Positions 1 through 8,282 of a DNA stretch of 45,927 nt are shown here, one piece after another. A program made the position numbers and the translations under genes. Numbering within the stretch: the first letter of the stretch is position 1; every line of letters starts with the position of its first letter. Source of the stretch: Prevotellaceae bacterium UBA1746. Lineage in GTDB: Bacteria > Bacteroidota > Bacteroidia > Bacteroidales > Bacteroidaceae. The notes beneath the pieces are model-generated. The model did not search any database and was not told the origin of the DNA. It was given only the letters and a program-made list of their open reading frames with translations. Location: positions 1 through 45,927 of the forward strand of contig CAJPJR010000010.1 in assembly GCA_905369775.1 (NCBI GenBank), in the 5' to 3' direction.

Positions 1-86
<86 letters not shown>

Positions 87-96
87 TTTTACAAGA

Positions 97-137
97 CAAG
101 CCTCGAGACTCGAAAGAGACTCGGGGCCTTGTTTTTA
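97..137 (+). terminator. Probable rho-independent terminator of the rRNA operon
   Basis: An imperfect hairpin with a GAAA loop (cgagActc-GAAA-gagActcg, extended by caag/cttg) is followed by a run of five T. It lies about 10 bases after the 5S rRNA, where an rrn operon should end. The stem has mismatches, so the exact fold is uncertain. Confidence 0.6.
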
Positions 138-238
138 ATCAAATGAGATATGTGGTGTCACACGAGATGAGTGCACGCCCGTGAGACGAAGGCGTGACAA
201 CGAGAACTGATTTACTTACACACAAAAAACTATAGCTG

Positions 239-1174
239 ATGAACATGCTTATTGCCATCCTTCCCGCTTTCTTGTGGGGGATCCTGCCTTTGGCGATCTC
301 AAAAGTGGGCGGACGTCCCATTCACCAGATCCTTGGTACTACATTGGGTACAGTTATTGTCGCCATTGTGGTTTATCTCATAGCACAACCGGAGATCACG
401 ACAGCGAATTTCTGGTGGTGTTTCCTTTCCGGCGCGATGTGGGCCGGCGCACAAATGTTGCAATATCGTTCGTTTGAATTGATCGGGGTGTCGGGCGGTA
501 TGCCGATCTCGACTGGAATGCAGCTGACAGCCAACTCTGTTGTGGGGGCCCTCTTCTTGGGCGACTGGCCTACGTTAGGCCAGCGCGTGGTCGGGTTCAG
601 CGCCATTGCCTTGATCATCTTCGGTATTTGGATGACGACACGCAAGGAAAGGGCGTTACCATCTTCTACTGCCGCAGCCTCCTCCGGCGCGCCCGCGGCA
701 GACAACGAGGGGAATGCAGCGAAGAGCAATATGAAGGCAGGCATCTTGGTTTTGGCCATCGGTACCATCGGGTATGTGGGCTTCTCCTTCTTTCCTGCGC
801 GTTTCCATGTAGAAGGTCGTGCGGCCTTCTTGCCGCAAGCATTGGGCATGGTGAGTGGAGCGCTCCTCTTCTCCTTGTTCTATCTCAAGCAGCGTCCGTT
901 CTCGATGCCCAGCATCAAGAACATGCTCGGCGGTTTCATCTTTGCTCTCGCCGTTTTGCTCTATCTCATTTCGATCAATCTTAACGGGGTGTCCATAGCG
1001 GCCTCGATGACGCAGATGAACGTGATTTTGGCCACGTTGGGCGGCATTTACGTGCTGGGTGAACGGAAGACTCGCTGGGAGCTTTGGAACGTCTACATCG
1101 GCCTTCTGATCGTTTTGATCGGGGGCATCATGATTGGACTCTCTTCCACGGAAGCAGTCGCGAACTTGCTTTAA
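239..1174 (+). CDS. GRP/GlcU-RhaT family sugar transporter
   Basis: This 311-residue integral membrane protein appears to be a member of the glucose/ribose porter (GRP) family, part of the drug/metabolite transporter superfamily. These proteins import sugars such as glucose or rhamnose by proton symport. About ten hydrophobic segments are visible. The N-terminal half begins LIAILPAFLWGILPL and contains a WAGAQMLQYRSFELIGVSGG region typical of the family. A hydrophilic, Ala/Ser-rich linker near residues 138-165 separates the two five-helix halves. The C-terminal half repeats the pattern (MTQMNVILATLGGIYVLGE). No promoter of the Bacteroidota type is obvious between the 5S gene and the start. 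A strong terminator follows, so the gene is probably monocistronic. The substrate cannot be told from sequence alone. Confidence 0.87.
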   Translation: MNMLIAILPAFLWGILPLAISKVGGRPIHQILGTTLGTVIVAIVVYLIAQPEITTANFWWCFLSGAMWAGAQMLQYRSFELIGVSGGMPISTGMQLTANSVVGALFLGDWPTLGQRVVGFSAIALIIFGIWMTTRKERALPSSTAAASSGAPAADNEGNAAKSNMKAGILVLAIGTIGYVGFSFFPARFHVEGRAAFLPQALGMVSGALLFSLFYLKQRPFSMPSIKNMLGGFIFALAVLLYLISINLNGVSIAASMTQMNVILATLGGIYVLGERKTRWELWNVYIGLLIVLIGGIMIGLSSTEAVANLL

Positions 1175-1199
1175 GCGACACGTCGCGCGATTGAATCGG

Positions 1200-1241
1200 T
1201 GCGCCGACAAAGAGACAACCTCTTTGTCGGCGCATCTTTTG
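1200..1241 (+). terminator. Rho-independent terminator after the sugar transporter
   Basis: A near-perfect 15-bp stem (tgcgccgacaaagag / ctctttgtcggcgca) with a five-base loop is followed by tcttttgtg. It sits 26 bases after the transporter stop codon. Confidence 0.88.
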
Positions 1242-1378
1242 TGTTGCCCGGAGTCGCTTTTCCGAGTGTGTGTGCATTTCGGTGAAAAGAGGTGCGTGCG
1301 CTAATGTGCTTTCCTGCTGTGTTATTCCCCAAGAACAGAATTCGGCGATGGGCGGAAGGCTTCAAAGAAATAAAGACG

Positions 1379-1386
1379 TAAATTTG
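1379..1386 (+). promoter_or_regulatory. -7 promoter box (TAAATTTG)
   Basis: TAAATTTG matches the Bacteroidota TAnnTTTG -7 element and lies 27 bases before the ATG of the retropepsin-like gene. No clear TTTG is seen at -33. Confidence 0.55.
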
Positions 1387-1412
1387 CCTCATGTCATCTA
1401 AGTGTGCAAATC

Positions 1413-2291
1413 ATGTGCAGAATTTTCTCTATTTCTCGTGGCAGGGGATGGGCATTGGTGTGCCTCGCGCTTTGCTTCGCGATGGGAGGCAAGGTCTTCT
1501 CCCAGTCGTCGCCGTTGTTTCCCGAAGGTGCCTATTGGTACACGCCGTTGCGACTGTCGCAGGGGGAGCGTAAGCTAGCGGTGAGTGGCTTGATCGATAC
1601 CGGGTGTTCCTTCTGCGTGGTTGATTCGACGTTTGCCGTCGATTCGTGTCGGCTAAGTGGTGCGGCATTGACCACGTCCTACACACGTGCTGCCAACGGG
1701 GATCGCGTCAAGGTGCACACTTGTGTGTTGGACCGAGTGGATTTTTGCGGTACGACCTTTCTCGATGTGAAATGTCTCGTGGTAGATCTGAAGGGGAAGT
1801 TCTTTGCGTATGCGCCCAACTTCATCGTTGGAGATAACCTATTGAGTGCGCAGCCGTTGTGTTTTGATTTGCGGAATCGGCGCTTATCGGTCGGGGAAAG
1901 GGAAGGTGAGCCTGCGGTGGTGCTGCATTGGCAAACGCGCGAGAGTCGCGACGGCACGTTCACGAAAGGGATTTATCTCAAAGGTCGTGTCGGCAACAAG
2001 AAAGTGCGCTTTTTCTTGGACTCGGGAGGACGCTACAACAAGGTGAACTTGAACTTGCTACCTGCTGAGGGACGCGAACAGATGGACTTGCCGCGGGGAA
2101 ATATCAGTCGAGCGTTGCGGATGCAACAGGTGCAGGTGTGTCGTAACGTGGAAACGAAGGTCGGCGACTGGGCGACACGCTTGAATTTCGTCTTGACCGA
2201 TCAGTCCGAGGCGGTGCTGAACTTCGACTTCCTGCGCAACACGGTTTTTATCTTGGACTACGACCGCCGAGAAATTCGGATCAAACGATGA
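1413..2291 (+). CDS. Secreted retropepsin-like aspartic protease family protein
   Basis: A 292-residue protein with two aspartic-protease-type motifs: IDTGCS near residue 59 in the first half, and FLDSGG near residue 201 in the second. This pairing is seen in the retropepsin-like/pepsin-like clan AA proteins (DTG plus D[ST]G) found in many Bacteroidota. The N-terminus is a signal peptide: the basic MCRIFSISRGRG is followed by WALVCLALCFAMGG and a likely cut near VFSQ-SS. The ATG at 1413 is chosen because it leads straight into the signal peptide. A GTG nine bases earlier is also in frame. The protein ends in FILDYDRREIRI, a strand often closing such folds. Whether it cleaves peptides is unknown. 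It stands alone, with its own -7 box and convergent to mutS2. Confidence 0.75.
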   Translation: MCRIFSISRGRGWALVCLALCFAMGGKVFSQSSPLFPEGAYWYTPLRLSQGERKLAVSGLIDTGCSFCVVDSTFAVDSCRLSGAALTTSYTRAANGDRVKVHTCVLDRVDFCGTTFLDVKCLVVDLKGKFFAYAPNFIVGDNLLSAQPLCFDLRNRRLSVGEREGEPAVVLHWQTRESRDGTFTKGIYLKGRVGNKKVRFFLDSGGRYNKVNLNLLPAEGREQMDLPRGNISRALRMQQVQVCRNVETKVGDWATRLNFVLTDQSEAVLNFDFLRNTVFILDYDRREIRIKR

Positions 2292-2383
2292 GGGGGATTG
2301 TTCTCTTTAGGAAGCTGTCCCTTGTGGGGAGGTGAAATGGCGACCTATAATAGTTATATCGCTCTATTGTGCGAAGAAATAAA

Positions 2384-2402
2384 GACTGAGAGACCCTCAG
2401 TC
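2384..2402. repeat. Small hairpin after the retropepsin gene
   Basis: gactga...tcagtc (6-bp stem, 7-base loop) lies between the convergent retropepsin gene and mutS2. It may help end transcription, but no T-run follows. Confidence 0.3.
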
Positions 2403-2430
2403 CCTTGTCGGCGCGAAACAGAAATACAAA

Positions 2431-2466
2431 CGAAGCAACCCCAAGTCGAGGTTGCTTCGTTGTGTA
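2431..2466. terminator. Terminator between convergent genes (mutS2 side)
   Basis: The stem cgaagcaacc / ggttgcttcg encloses a nine-base loop. It lies just past the mutS2 stop on the minus strand, where it is followed by tttgtatttc. On the plus strand it is followed by ttgtgtat. It probably serves both converging transcripts. Confidence 0.75.
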
Positions 2467-2488
2467 TAAGGATCAGCGAGCGCTGCGC

Positions 2489-5080
2489 TTATTGGATTTC
2501 GACGACGGTGATGCCGGCGCCGCCGAAACGGATGTCTTCGTCGCGGTAGTGGGTCACGCCACCCACGGTGTCGAGGTATTGGCGGATGACGGTGCGCAGG
2601 GCGCCGGTACCGGTGCCGTGGAGGATGCGCACGCGGTGCTGCTCAAGGAGGATGGCGTCGTCGATGAAGTAGTGGACGGCCGAGAGTGCTTCCTCGGCGC
2701 GCATTCCGCGCACATCGAGTTCTGGACGGAAGTGAAGCTTCTTCTCGTAGACGGCGTCGCGCGTCTCCTTGCTGATGAAGGTCGATACCTGCGAGGAGGA
2801 GATTTTCTCGGCCGGGCGATCGGTGACTTCAAGCCGGTTGAGGGGCACGGTGGTGGTCATGACGCCGAAGAGAACACGCGCGGTCTTGCCTTGGAGGGTC
2901 TGTACGACGCCGACCGAGGTCTGGCCCTTGATGCGCACGTAGCTACCCAACCGAGGTTTCTCGTTTTTGGGAGGTGCTGCGGCGACTCCTTTGTCGGCAG
3001 CGAGGGCGCCGAGGAGGTTGCCAAGGGCGGGGCGGGCGGCGGGAGCGTTCTTCTTGCGCTCTTGTCGGCGACGGATTTGATCCATCTTGCGAGTGATGGC
3101 GTCGTCTTGCGCACGGTCGGCCTGCTGTTTCATTTCTTCGCGGAAATCCTGGAGTTCCTGACGTGCGGCGCGGGTGCGCTCGCGGTCGGCTTGGCTTTCC
3201 TTGATGGCGCGGATGGTGTTCTCAATGGCAGCATTGGAAGCTTGGAGCAGGCGCTCGGCTTCCTGTCGCGCATCAGAGAGCACCTCACGTTTGCGCTGCG
3301 AGAGAGTGGTCAGTTCTTCCTCGTAGTGCGAGATGGTTTGTTCGAGTTTCTTCTCGCGATCGTGGATGTTGCGACGCTTGTTTTCCCAATACATTTTGTC
3401 ACGGACAATGTCTTGGAGATATTTGTCGCTCATCACATAGTCTTTGCCCACGAGGTCGGAGGCGTAGCGAATAACATCGTCGGGAATACCGATCTTGCGG
3501 GCGATTTCGACGGCGAAGGAGCTACCGGGGTTGCCGATCTGGAGCATGAAGAGCGGTTGCATCTTGGAGCGATCGTAGAGCATGGCGCCGTTGACCACAT
3601 TGCTACTCGTCTCGGCGAAGTGTTTGAGATTCTGATAGTGGGTGGTGATGATGCCGCAGGCGTTGCGGTCGACAAACTTACGGAGGATGGCTTCGGCGAG
3701 TGCGCCACCAATTTGGGGTTCGGTACCGCTACCGAATTCGTCGATGAGGAGGAGACTGCGCGAGGAGCAGTTTTTCATCATCGCCTTCATGTTGAGTAGG
3801 TGAGAAGAGTAGGTCGAAAGGTCGTTTTCCAGACTCTGCTCGTCGCCGATGTCGATGAAAATGTCGTCGAAAATGCCGGCGCAGGAATTTTCGCGGGCCG
3901 GAACGGGCAGACCGCACTGGAGCATGTATTGGAGTAGCCCGACGGTTTTGAGGCAGACGGATTTACCACCGGCGTTGGGGCCGGAAATGAGGAGCAGGCG
4001 GGCACGGTCGCGGAGCGTGACGTCGAGAGGATTCATCTTCTTCCCGTGGCGCTCGAGACTTTGCTGGAGCAACGGGTGGCGAGCTTGCACCCAGTCGATG
4101 CGCGGCTCGGCTTGCAGGCGAGGCACGACGCAGGCGAACTGTTCGGAGAAGACGGCGAGGGCACGGAGGTAGTCAATGTGCGCGAGAAACTGCATCGAGT
4201 GGAGAATCTCCTTGATGTGAGGGCGGATTTCGCCGGAGAGGATTTGGAGGATGCGGATGATCTCGCGGCGTTCTGCAGCTTTGAGTTCGCGAATGCGGTT
4301 GTTGGCGTCGACAACAGCGGCAGGTTCGATGAAGACGGTCTTACCCGTAGCACTTTCGTCGTGGATGATACCCTTGATCTTGCGCTTGAGGGCAGGGGCT
4401 ACGGGAATGACGAGGCGGCCGTCGCGGAGCGTGGGGGAGACATCGCGATCGATGTAGCCTTCTGCCTGCGCTTCGTTGATGATGGAGCGCAGGGAGTGGC
4501 TGATGCCGCGAGAAGTGACCTCGATGGTGTGGCGAATGTTGAGCAACTCGGGCGTGGCGGTATCCTTGATTTTGCCGTACTTGTTGAGGACGCGGTCGAT
4601 GCGAGCAATGAGCTGAGGGAAGCAGCTCACGCCGTCGGTCATGCGGGTGAGGGCGGGGTAGAGCGGTGTGGCGCCGGCGGAAGACGACGAGCCGGTGGGC
4701 GCATCGGTCTGCGTTTCCTCGTCGGCGACCTCCTCCTCTTGCGAGGCACGGAGGAAGCGCACGAGGCTTACCACGGTTTGGAGCGAGCGCTTGAGGTCGA
4801 AGAGGTCGAGCTCTTCGAGGTAAGTGCGTTCGGGACGAATGCGCATGAGGGGTTGGCGCACGTCGTAGAAGTTTTCTTCGTAGACGTCTTCCTCGGTCGT
4901 CATGAAGCGGGCGAATTCTTGGGCTTGTGCCAGCGATTCGCGCACGGTGTCGAAGTCGGACGAAAAAGTGACGTGGTGGTCAACCCATTCGGTCCCCAAA
5001 CTCGACATGCAGCGCCCCTTGAGGAGGGTGCGCACTTCGGCGAAACCAATTTTGCGTTCGAAATTATCGGGATAGATCAT
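2489..5080 (-). CDS. mutS2: Endonuclease MutS2 (DNA/ribosome-associated MutS paralogue with Smr domain)
   Basis: An 863-residue MutS2. Family members bind branched DNA and limit recombination, and some rescue collided ribosomes. They lack the mismatch-recognition domain of MutS. Visible landmarks in order are: an N-terminal helical core (starts MIYPDNFERKIGFAEVR), Walker A GPNAGGKS near residue 366, Walker B LLLIDEFGSGTEP near 443, TTHYQNLKHFA of the ATPase lobe, a long charged coiled coil (about 540-650), a KOW-like segment (GSYVRIKGQTSVGVVQ), and a C-terminal Smr nuclease domain (LDVRGMRAEEAL ... ILHGTGTGAL, about 786-860). A Ser/Gly/Asp-rich insert near residues 115-135 is unusual but sits in a loop-like region. 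The start is supported by a consensus -7 box 23 bases upstream. The gene is monocistronic and divergent from the glycan operon. Confidence 0.95.
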   Translation of the reverse strand: MIYPDNFERKIGFAEVRTLLKGRCMSSLGTEWVDHHVTFSSDFDTVRESLAQAQEFARFMTTEEDVYEENFYDVRQPLMRIRPERTYLEELDLFDLKRSLQTVVSLVRFLRASQEEEVADEETQTDAPTGSSSSAGATPLYPALTRMTDGVSCFPQLIARIDRVLNKYGKIKDTATPELLNIRHTIEVTSRGISHSLRSIINEAQAEGYIDRDVSPTLRDGRLVIPVAPALKRKIKGIIHDESATGKTVFIEPAAVVDANNRIRELKAAERREIIRILQILSGEIRPHIKEILHSMQFLAHIDYLRALAVFSEQFACVVPRLQAEPRIDWVQARHPLLQQSLERHGKKMNPLDVTLRDRARLLLISGPNAGGKSVCLKTVGLLQYMLQCGLPVPARENSCAGIFDDIFIDIGDEQSLENDLSTYSSHLLNMKAMMKNCSSRSLLLIDEFGSGTEPQIGGALAEAILRKFVDRNACGIITTHYQNLKHFAETSSNVVNGAMLYDRSKMQPLFMLQIGNPGSSFAVEIARKIGIPDDVIRYASDLVGKDYVMSDKYLQDIVRDKMYWENKRRNIHDREKKLEQTISHYEEELTTLSQRKREVLSDARQEAERLLQASNAAIENTIRAIKESQADRERTRAARQELQDFREEMKQQADRAQDDAITRKMDQIRRRQERKKNAPAARPALGNLLGALAADKGVAAAPPKNEKPRLGSYVRIKGQTSVGVVQTLQGKTARVLFGVMTTTVPLNRLEVTDRPAEKISSSQVSTFISKETRDAVYEKKLHFRPELDVRGMRAEEALSAVHYFIDDAILLEQHRVRILHGTGTGALRTVIRQYLDTVGGVTHYRDEDIRFGGAGITVVEIQ

Positions 5081-5103
5081 GAATGGCTGTTGTTATTTGA
5101 GGG

Positions 5104-5111
5104 CAAAGGTA
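5104..5111 (-). promoter_or_regulatory. mutS2 -7 promoter box (TACCTTTG on the minus strand)
   Basis: TACCTTTG, read on the minus strand, is a perfect TAnnTTTG and lies 23 bases before the mutS2 ATG. A TTTA near the expected -33 position is a weak match. Confidence 0.7.
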
Positions 5112-5221
5112 CACAATATTCTGCGCATGATAAAATATATCGCAGGCGCGTAGGGGGGCGCAGCGGGCGAGTGCGCGCGCAAATATGGGCGGTGGGAGAA
5201 CAATGGTTCATGAGTTTTTTG

Positions 5222-5229
5222 TATCTTTG
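5222..5229 (+). promoter_or_regulatory. -7 promoter box of the glycan operon (TATCTTTG)
   Basis: TATCTTTG matches TAnnTTTG. It is 118 bases before the flippase ATG, implying a leader RNA of roughly 110 bases. No TTTG is seen at -33. Confidence 0.6.
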
Positions 5230-5272
5230 CAACCATCGTACCCCATTGTTTCGAGCGAGGCTCTGTGGGGCG

Positions 5273-5326
5273 AACTCCCTCTGCGGTGTGCCGCGAGTTA
5301 GGGAGTGGATGTTCCCGTGAGGGAAC
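5273..5326 (+). other. Structured 5' leader of the glycan operon
   Basis: Two hairpins occupy the leader. One has gcgg-tgtg-ccgc (5283-5294) at its tip, with outer pairing ctccct/agggag or aactc/gagtt. The second is gttccc-gtga-gggaac (5311-5326), ending 21 bases before the flippase ATG. No T-run follows either hairpin, so they are not simple terminators. They could affect translation start or anti-termination. Confidence 0.4.
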
Positions 5327-5347
5327 AAATAAATCTCGATTCTTCCC

Positions 5348-6799
5348 ATGTCACAACCCACCCTCAAAGAAAAAACCGCGCGCGGACTGCTCTGGGGTAC
5401 CTTGAGCAACGGCGCACAACAGGTGCTGACACTTGTGTTCGGCATCTGGTTGGCGCGTATGCTCACACCGGCCGACTATGGCATGGTGGGGCAGTTGGCC
5501 ATCTTCTCGCTGATTGCTGCGACGATTCAGGAAAGCGGGTTCACGGCGGCGCTAACGAATCGGCCGACGATGGAGCATCGCGATTACAATGCGGTGTTTT
5601 GGTTTTGCCTGCCGTTGAGTGTGTCGCTCTATGCGGTGCTTTTTGCTGCGGCACCGCTCATCGCCGCTTTTTTCAAAAATGAGGAGATCATTCCCCTGGC
5701 GCGCTACCTGTTTCTGTCGTTCATCATCTCGGGCTTGGGCATTGTTCCGAGCGCACGACTGTTTAAGATGATGAGAGTGCGCGAACGCACGCTTTCTAAT
5801 CTCATTGCGCTCGCAGTATCCGGTGTGGCGGGTATCGTTTTGGCCTACAATGGGTTTGCCTATTGGGGCTTGGCTACGCAAACACTGGTTTATGTGACCG
5901 TAAACACGGCGTTGTATTGGATGTTTGCGAAGTGGCATCCCACACTGGAGTGGGATTTCCGTCCGGTGCGGGAGATGGTGGGATTCAGTAGCTGGCTGTT
6001 GCTGACTAACCTGCTCAATCACGTGAACAACAACTTCTTCTCCCTCATACTCGGTCGTTTTTTCGATGCACGCATGGTGGGCAATTATACGCAGGCCAAC
6101 AAATGGAATTTCATGGGGCACTCGGTGGTGACCGGACTGGTGAACGGTGTGTCGCAACCCTTGTTTGTCGAAACGGCCGACGACGTGGAACGGCAAGCGC
6201 GTGTGTTCCGCAAAATGCTGCGCTTCACGTGTTTCGTAGCCTTCCCGGTCATGTTCGGTATCTCAATTGTAGGACGCGAACTCATCCTCATTGCGCTCGG
6301 ACAGAAGTGGCTAGAATCAGCCGGAATGCTGATGTTGCTCTGCGTGAGCGGTGCCTTTCTCCCAGTTGTCTCACTCTATACACAATTTCTTCTTTCGCGT
6401 GGCCGTTCGGTGGTGTATCTGCTTGGACTAGCTGCAATGGTGGCGGTGCAACTGGCCACCGCCTTGCTCACTTATCCCTACGGCGTAATGACCATGCTGC
6501 TGTTTTACGTCGGGATCAACGTGGCGTGGTTGGGCGTTTGGCATCTGTTGGTGCAACGCCTGCTGCCTGTCATGGTGCGACAGGCAGCGCGCGATGTCTT
6601 GCCCTATTTGTGCACCGCTGTCGGCGTCATGGGATTCACTTATTGGGGCGTGGCGCAATGTGCCTTGCCGATTGTCGGCGCGCTGCTGGCGAAAGTGGTC
6701 ATTGCTGCGCTGCTTTATCCCGCCGTGCTGTGGTGTTTCGGCTCTGAGATGTTGCGAGAGAGCGCGAACTACCTCTTCAAAAAGAAAAAAAGACCTTGA
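5348..6799 (+). CDS. Lipopolysaccharide/oligosaccharide flippase (MOP superfamily, Wzx-like)
   Basis: A 483-residue polytopic membrane protein of the polysaccharide-transport branch of the MOP flippases, which move undecaprenyl-linked oligosaccharides across the inner membrane. The start (MSQPTLKEKTARGLLWGTLSNGAQQ) and the segment FGIWLARMLTPADYGMVGQLAIF are characteristic of the family's N-terminus. About twelve to fourteen hydrophobic segments follow. The soluble-looking RPVREMVGFSSWLLLTNLLNHVNNNFF is the usual entry to the second half. It is the first gene of a six-gene operon, behind a -7 box at 5222 and a structured leader. It is followed two bases later by a GT8 glycosyltransferase. The context supports export of a surface glycan, but the glycan is unknown. 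Confidence 0.9.
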   Translation: MSQPTLKEKTARGLLWGTLSNGAQQVLTLVFGIWLARMLTPADYGMVGQLAIFSLIAATIQESGFTAALTNRPTMEHRDYNAVFWFCLPLSVSLYAVLFAAAPLIAAFFKNEEIIPLARYLFLSFIISGLGIVPSARLFKMMRVRERTLSNLIALAVSGVAGIVLAYNGFAYWGLATQTLVYVTVNTALYWMFAKWHPTLEWDFRPVREMVGFSSWLLLTNLLNHVNNNFFSLILGRFFDARMVGNYTQANKWNFMGHSVVTGLVNGVSQPLFVETADDVERQARVFRKMLRFTCFVAFPVMFGISIVGRELILIALGQKWLESAGMLMLLCVSGAFLPVVSLYTQFLLSRGRSVVYLLGLAAMVAVQLATALLTYPYGVMTMLLFYVGINVAWLGVWHLLVQRLLPVMVRQAARDVLPYLCTAVGVMGFTYWGVAQCALPIVGALLAKVVIAALLYPAVLWCFGSEMLRESANYLFKKKKRP

Positions 6800-6801
6800 C
6801 C

Positions 6802-7776
6802 ATGACGACGATCCCGCTGTTTTTTACTTTCGACGAGCATTATGTGGTGCCGGCACTGGTGGCTTTTCACTCGTTGCTGGCGCATGCCGATCGACAATAC
6901 CGTTACCGACTGCACGTGTTGCATCCCGGCATCTCAGACCGGGCACGCCGTCGCATCGCCTCCGTGGTGGGGAGTTTCGACCATGGCGAAGTCGTGTTTC
7001 ACGATACGTCGATGTACGAGGCTGAACTGGCCTCCTGCGGCGGAAAGTCCCATTTTTCTAAGGAGATCTATTTCAAACTCTGTGCGCCCACCCTCTTTCC
7101 CGAGTGCGATCGCATCATTTGTTCGGATGTCGACGTGGTGTTTATCGGCGATGTGTCAAAAGCTTATTTCGCCTATACCGACGAAGACTTTTATTACGCC
7201 GGCGTCGACACCATCTTGCCCACAAATCGGCTCCCACTCTATGCGTCGTTCGACAAAGAGGAGCAACACTGGTTGGCGCGTGAGATTTGCGCAAACTTCC
7301 TTCTGCTGAACCTCAAAGCGTTGCGGCGTGACGACATGCAGCGTCGCATGACGGAGTATTACAAAGCGAATTACGCGCGTTTACCCTTTCCCGAACAAGA
7401 TTGCATGGCGATCTGCGCTCGCGGACAGGTGCGTCCGTTGAGCATGCGCTACGGGGTGAGCAATGTCTATTACCGCGTAAATGCGGACACCACTCCATTT
7501 TACGCACATTGCCTCTGTCTGCCCGCTGACGATGTGGCGCGGCGAGCCGAATTCAAGGCGGCGCTGGCCGATCCCATCCAGTTGCACTACATCGGCGCGG
7601 AGAAACCGTGGAACAGCTGCGGAGTGCCGAAGCAAACGGTGTGGTTGCGGACGTTGTGGGAGGCGGGCCAGACGATGTACTATATAAGATGTCTCCCCGG
7701 CATCCTGCGACAAAAGTGGCGACGCTACAGCCTCCGACGCTTCATCGGGAAGCTCATGCGGAAAATCAAGCAATAG
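6802..7776 (+). CDS. Glycosyltransferase family 8
   Basis: A 324-residue GT-A-fold enzyme of family GT8, retaining glycosyltransferases that include LPS galactosyl- and glucosyltransferases. The N-terminus IPLFFTFDEHYVVPALVAFHS binds the nucleotide. The metal-binding DxD is in IICSDVDVVFIGDV near residue 112. The substrate-side AREICANFLLLNLKALR and FPEQDCMAICARGQ regions and the HYIGAEKPWN near residue 270 are all GT8 hallmarks. The ATG at 6802 is preferred. A TTG at 6796 overlapping the upstream stop would add two residues. It is translationally close to the flippase. The sugar donor cannot be named. Confidence 0.9.
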   Translation: MTTIPLFFTFDEHYVVPALVAFHSLLAHADRQYRYRLHVLHPGISDRARRRIASVVGSFDHGEVVFHDTSMYEAELASCGGKSHFSKEIYFKLCAPTLFPECDRIICSDVDVVFIGDVSKAYFAYTDEDFYYAGVDTILPTNRLPLYASFDKEEQHWLAREICANFLLLNLKALRRDDMQRRMTEYYKANYARLPFPEQDCMAICARGQVRPLSMRYGVSNVYYRVNADTTPFYAHCLCLPADDVARRAEFKAALADPIQLHYIGAEKPWNSCGVPKQTVWLRTLWEAGQTMYYIRCLPGILRQKWRRYSLRRFIGKLMRKIKQ

Positions 7777-7810
7777 AACCGGCGCCAAGCGCGACACAAA
7801 GCGAAAAATC

Positions 7811-8278
7811 ATGTACGGAAAAGACAAAATAGTGGTTTACACCTCCGGAACCTTCGATATGTTCCACTCCAACCACCTGAAGATGATCAAATACGCCCGT
7901 GGATTGGGCGATACGCTCATTGTGGGCGTAAGTACCGACGAACTGGTGAGCAGTTACAAGCGTCCGCCGGTCATTCCCTTCGAAGAACGACTGGCCATCC
8001 TCGAAGCATTGCGCTATCCCGATGTGGTGATTCCGCAGCGCACGCTCGACCATACCGAAATTGTCAAGAAGCTCAATATCGATGTCTTCGTCGTTGGCGA
8101 TGATTGGACGGGAAAGTACGACTATCTCAAGGACTTAGGCGTAGATGTATTCTATTTCCCCTATGGCGACGGAGTGAGCTCCACCAAGATCAAGGAAGAA
8201 GTGCTGCGCAACTACCATGATCTCAAGAGTAAGGTCGAGACGCGTGTGAATCCCGACGTGCGTGTCAAACCCGAATAG
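7811..8278 (+). CDS. TagD-like glycerol-3-phosphate cytidylyltransferase family protein
   Basis: A 155-residue nucleotidyltransferase of the TagD/GCT group, which makes CDP-glycerol or related CDP-polyols from CTP. Motifs in order are: GTFDMFHSNH near residues 11-20 (the HxGH site reads HSNH here), LRYPDVVIPQ, VGDDWTGKYDYL near 97, and a C-terminal SSTKIKEEV that corresponds to the family's STTKIKEE. Length fits the single-domain enzymes. It sits 34 bases after the GT8 gene and just before an SDR gene whose start lies 4 bases beyond its stop. Together with the LicD-like gene downstream it suggests a CDP-activated group that is attached to a glycan. The actual substrate may be glycerol phosphate or another polyol phosphate. 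Confidence 0.85.
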   Translation: MYGKDKIVVYTSGTFDMFHSNHLKMIKYARGLGDTLIVGVSTDELVSSYKRPPVIPFEERLAILEALRYPDVVIPQRTLDHTEIVKKLNIDVFVVGDDWTGKYDYLKDLGVDVFYFPYGDGVSSTKIKEEVLRNYHDLKSKVETRVNPDVRVKPE

Positions 8279-8282
8279 CCCG

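Noticed and set aside
2405..3799. Long open frame on the plus strand inside mutS2
   Set aside because: It is antisense to a clear mutS2 gene. Its product is low in hydrophobic structure, and its Gly/Val/Asp-rich text is the mirror of the GC-rich codon usage of mutS2.
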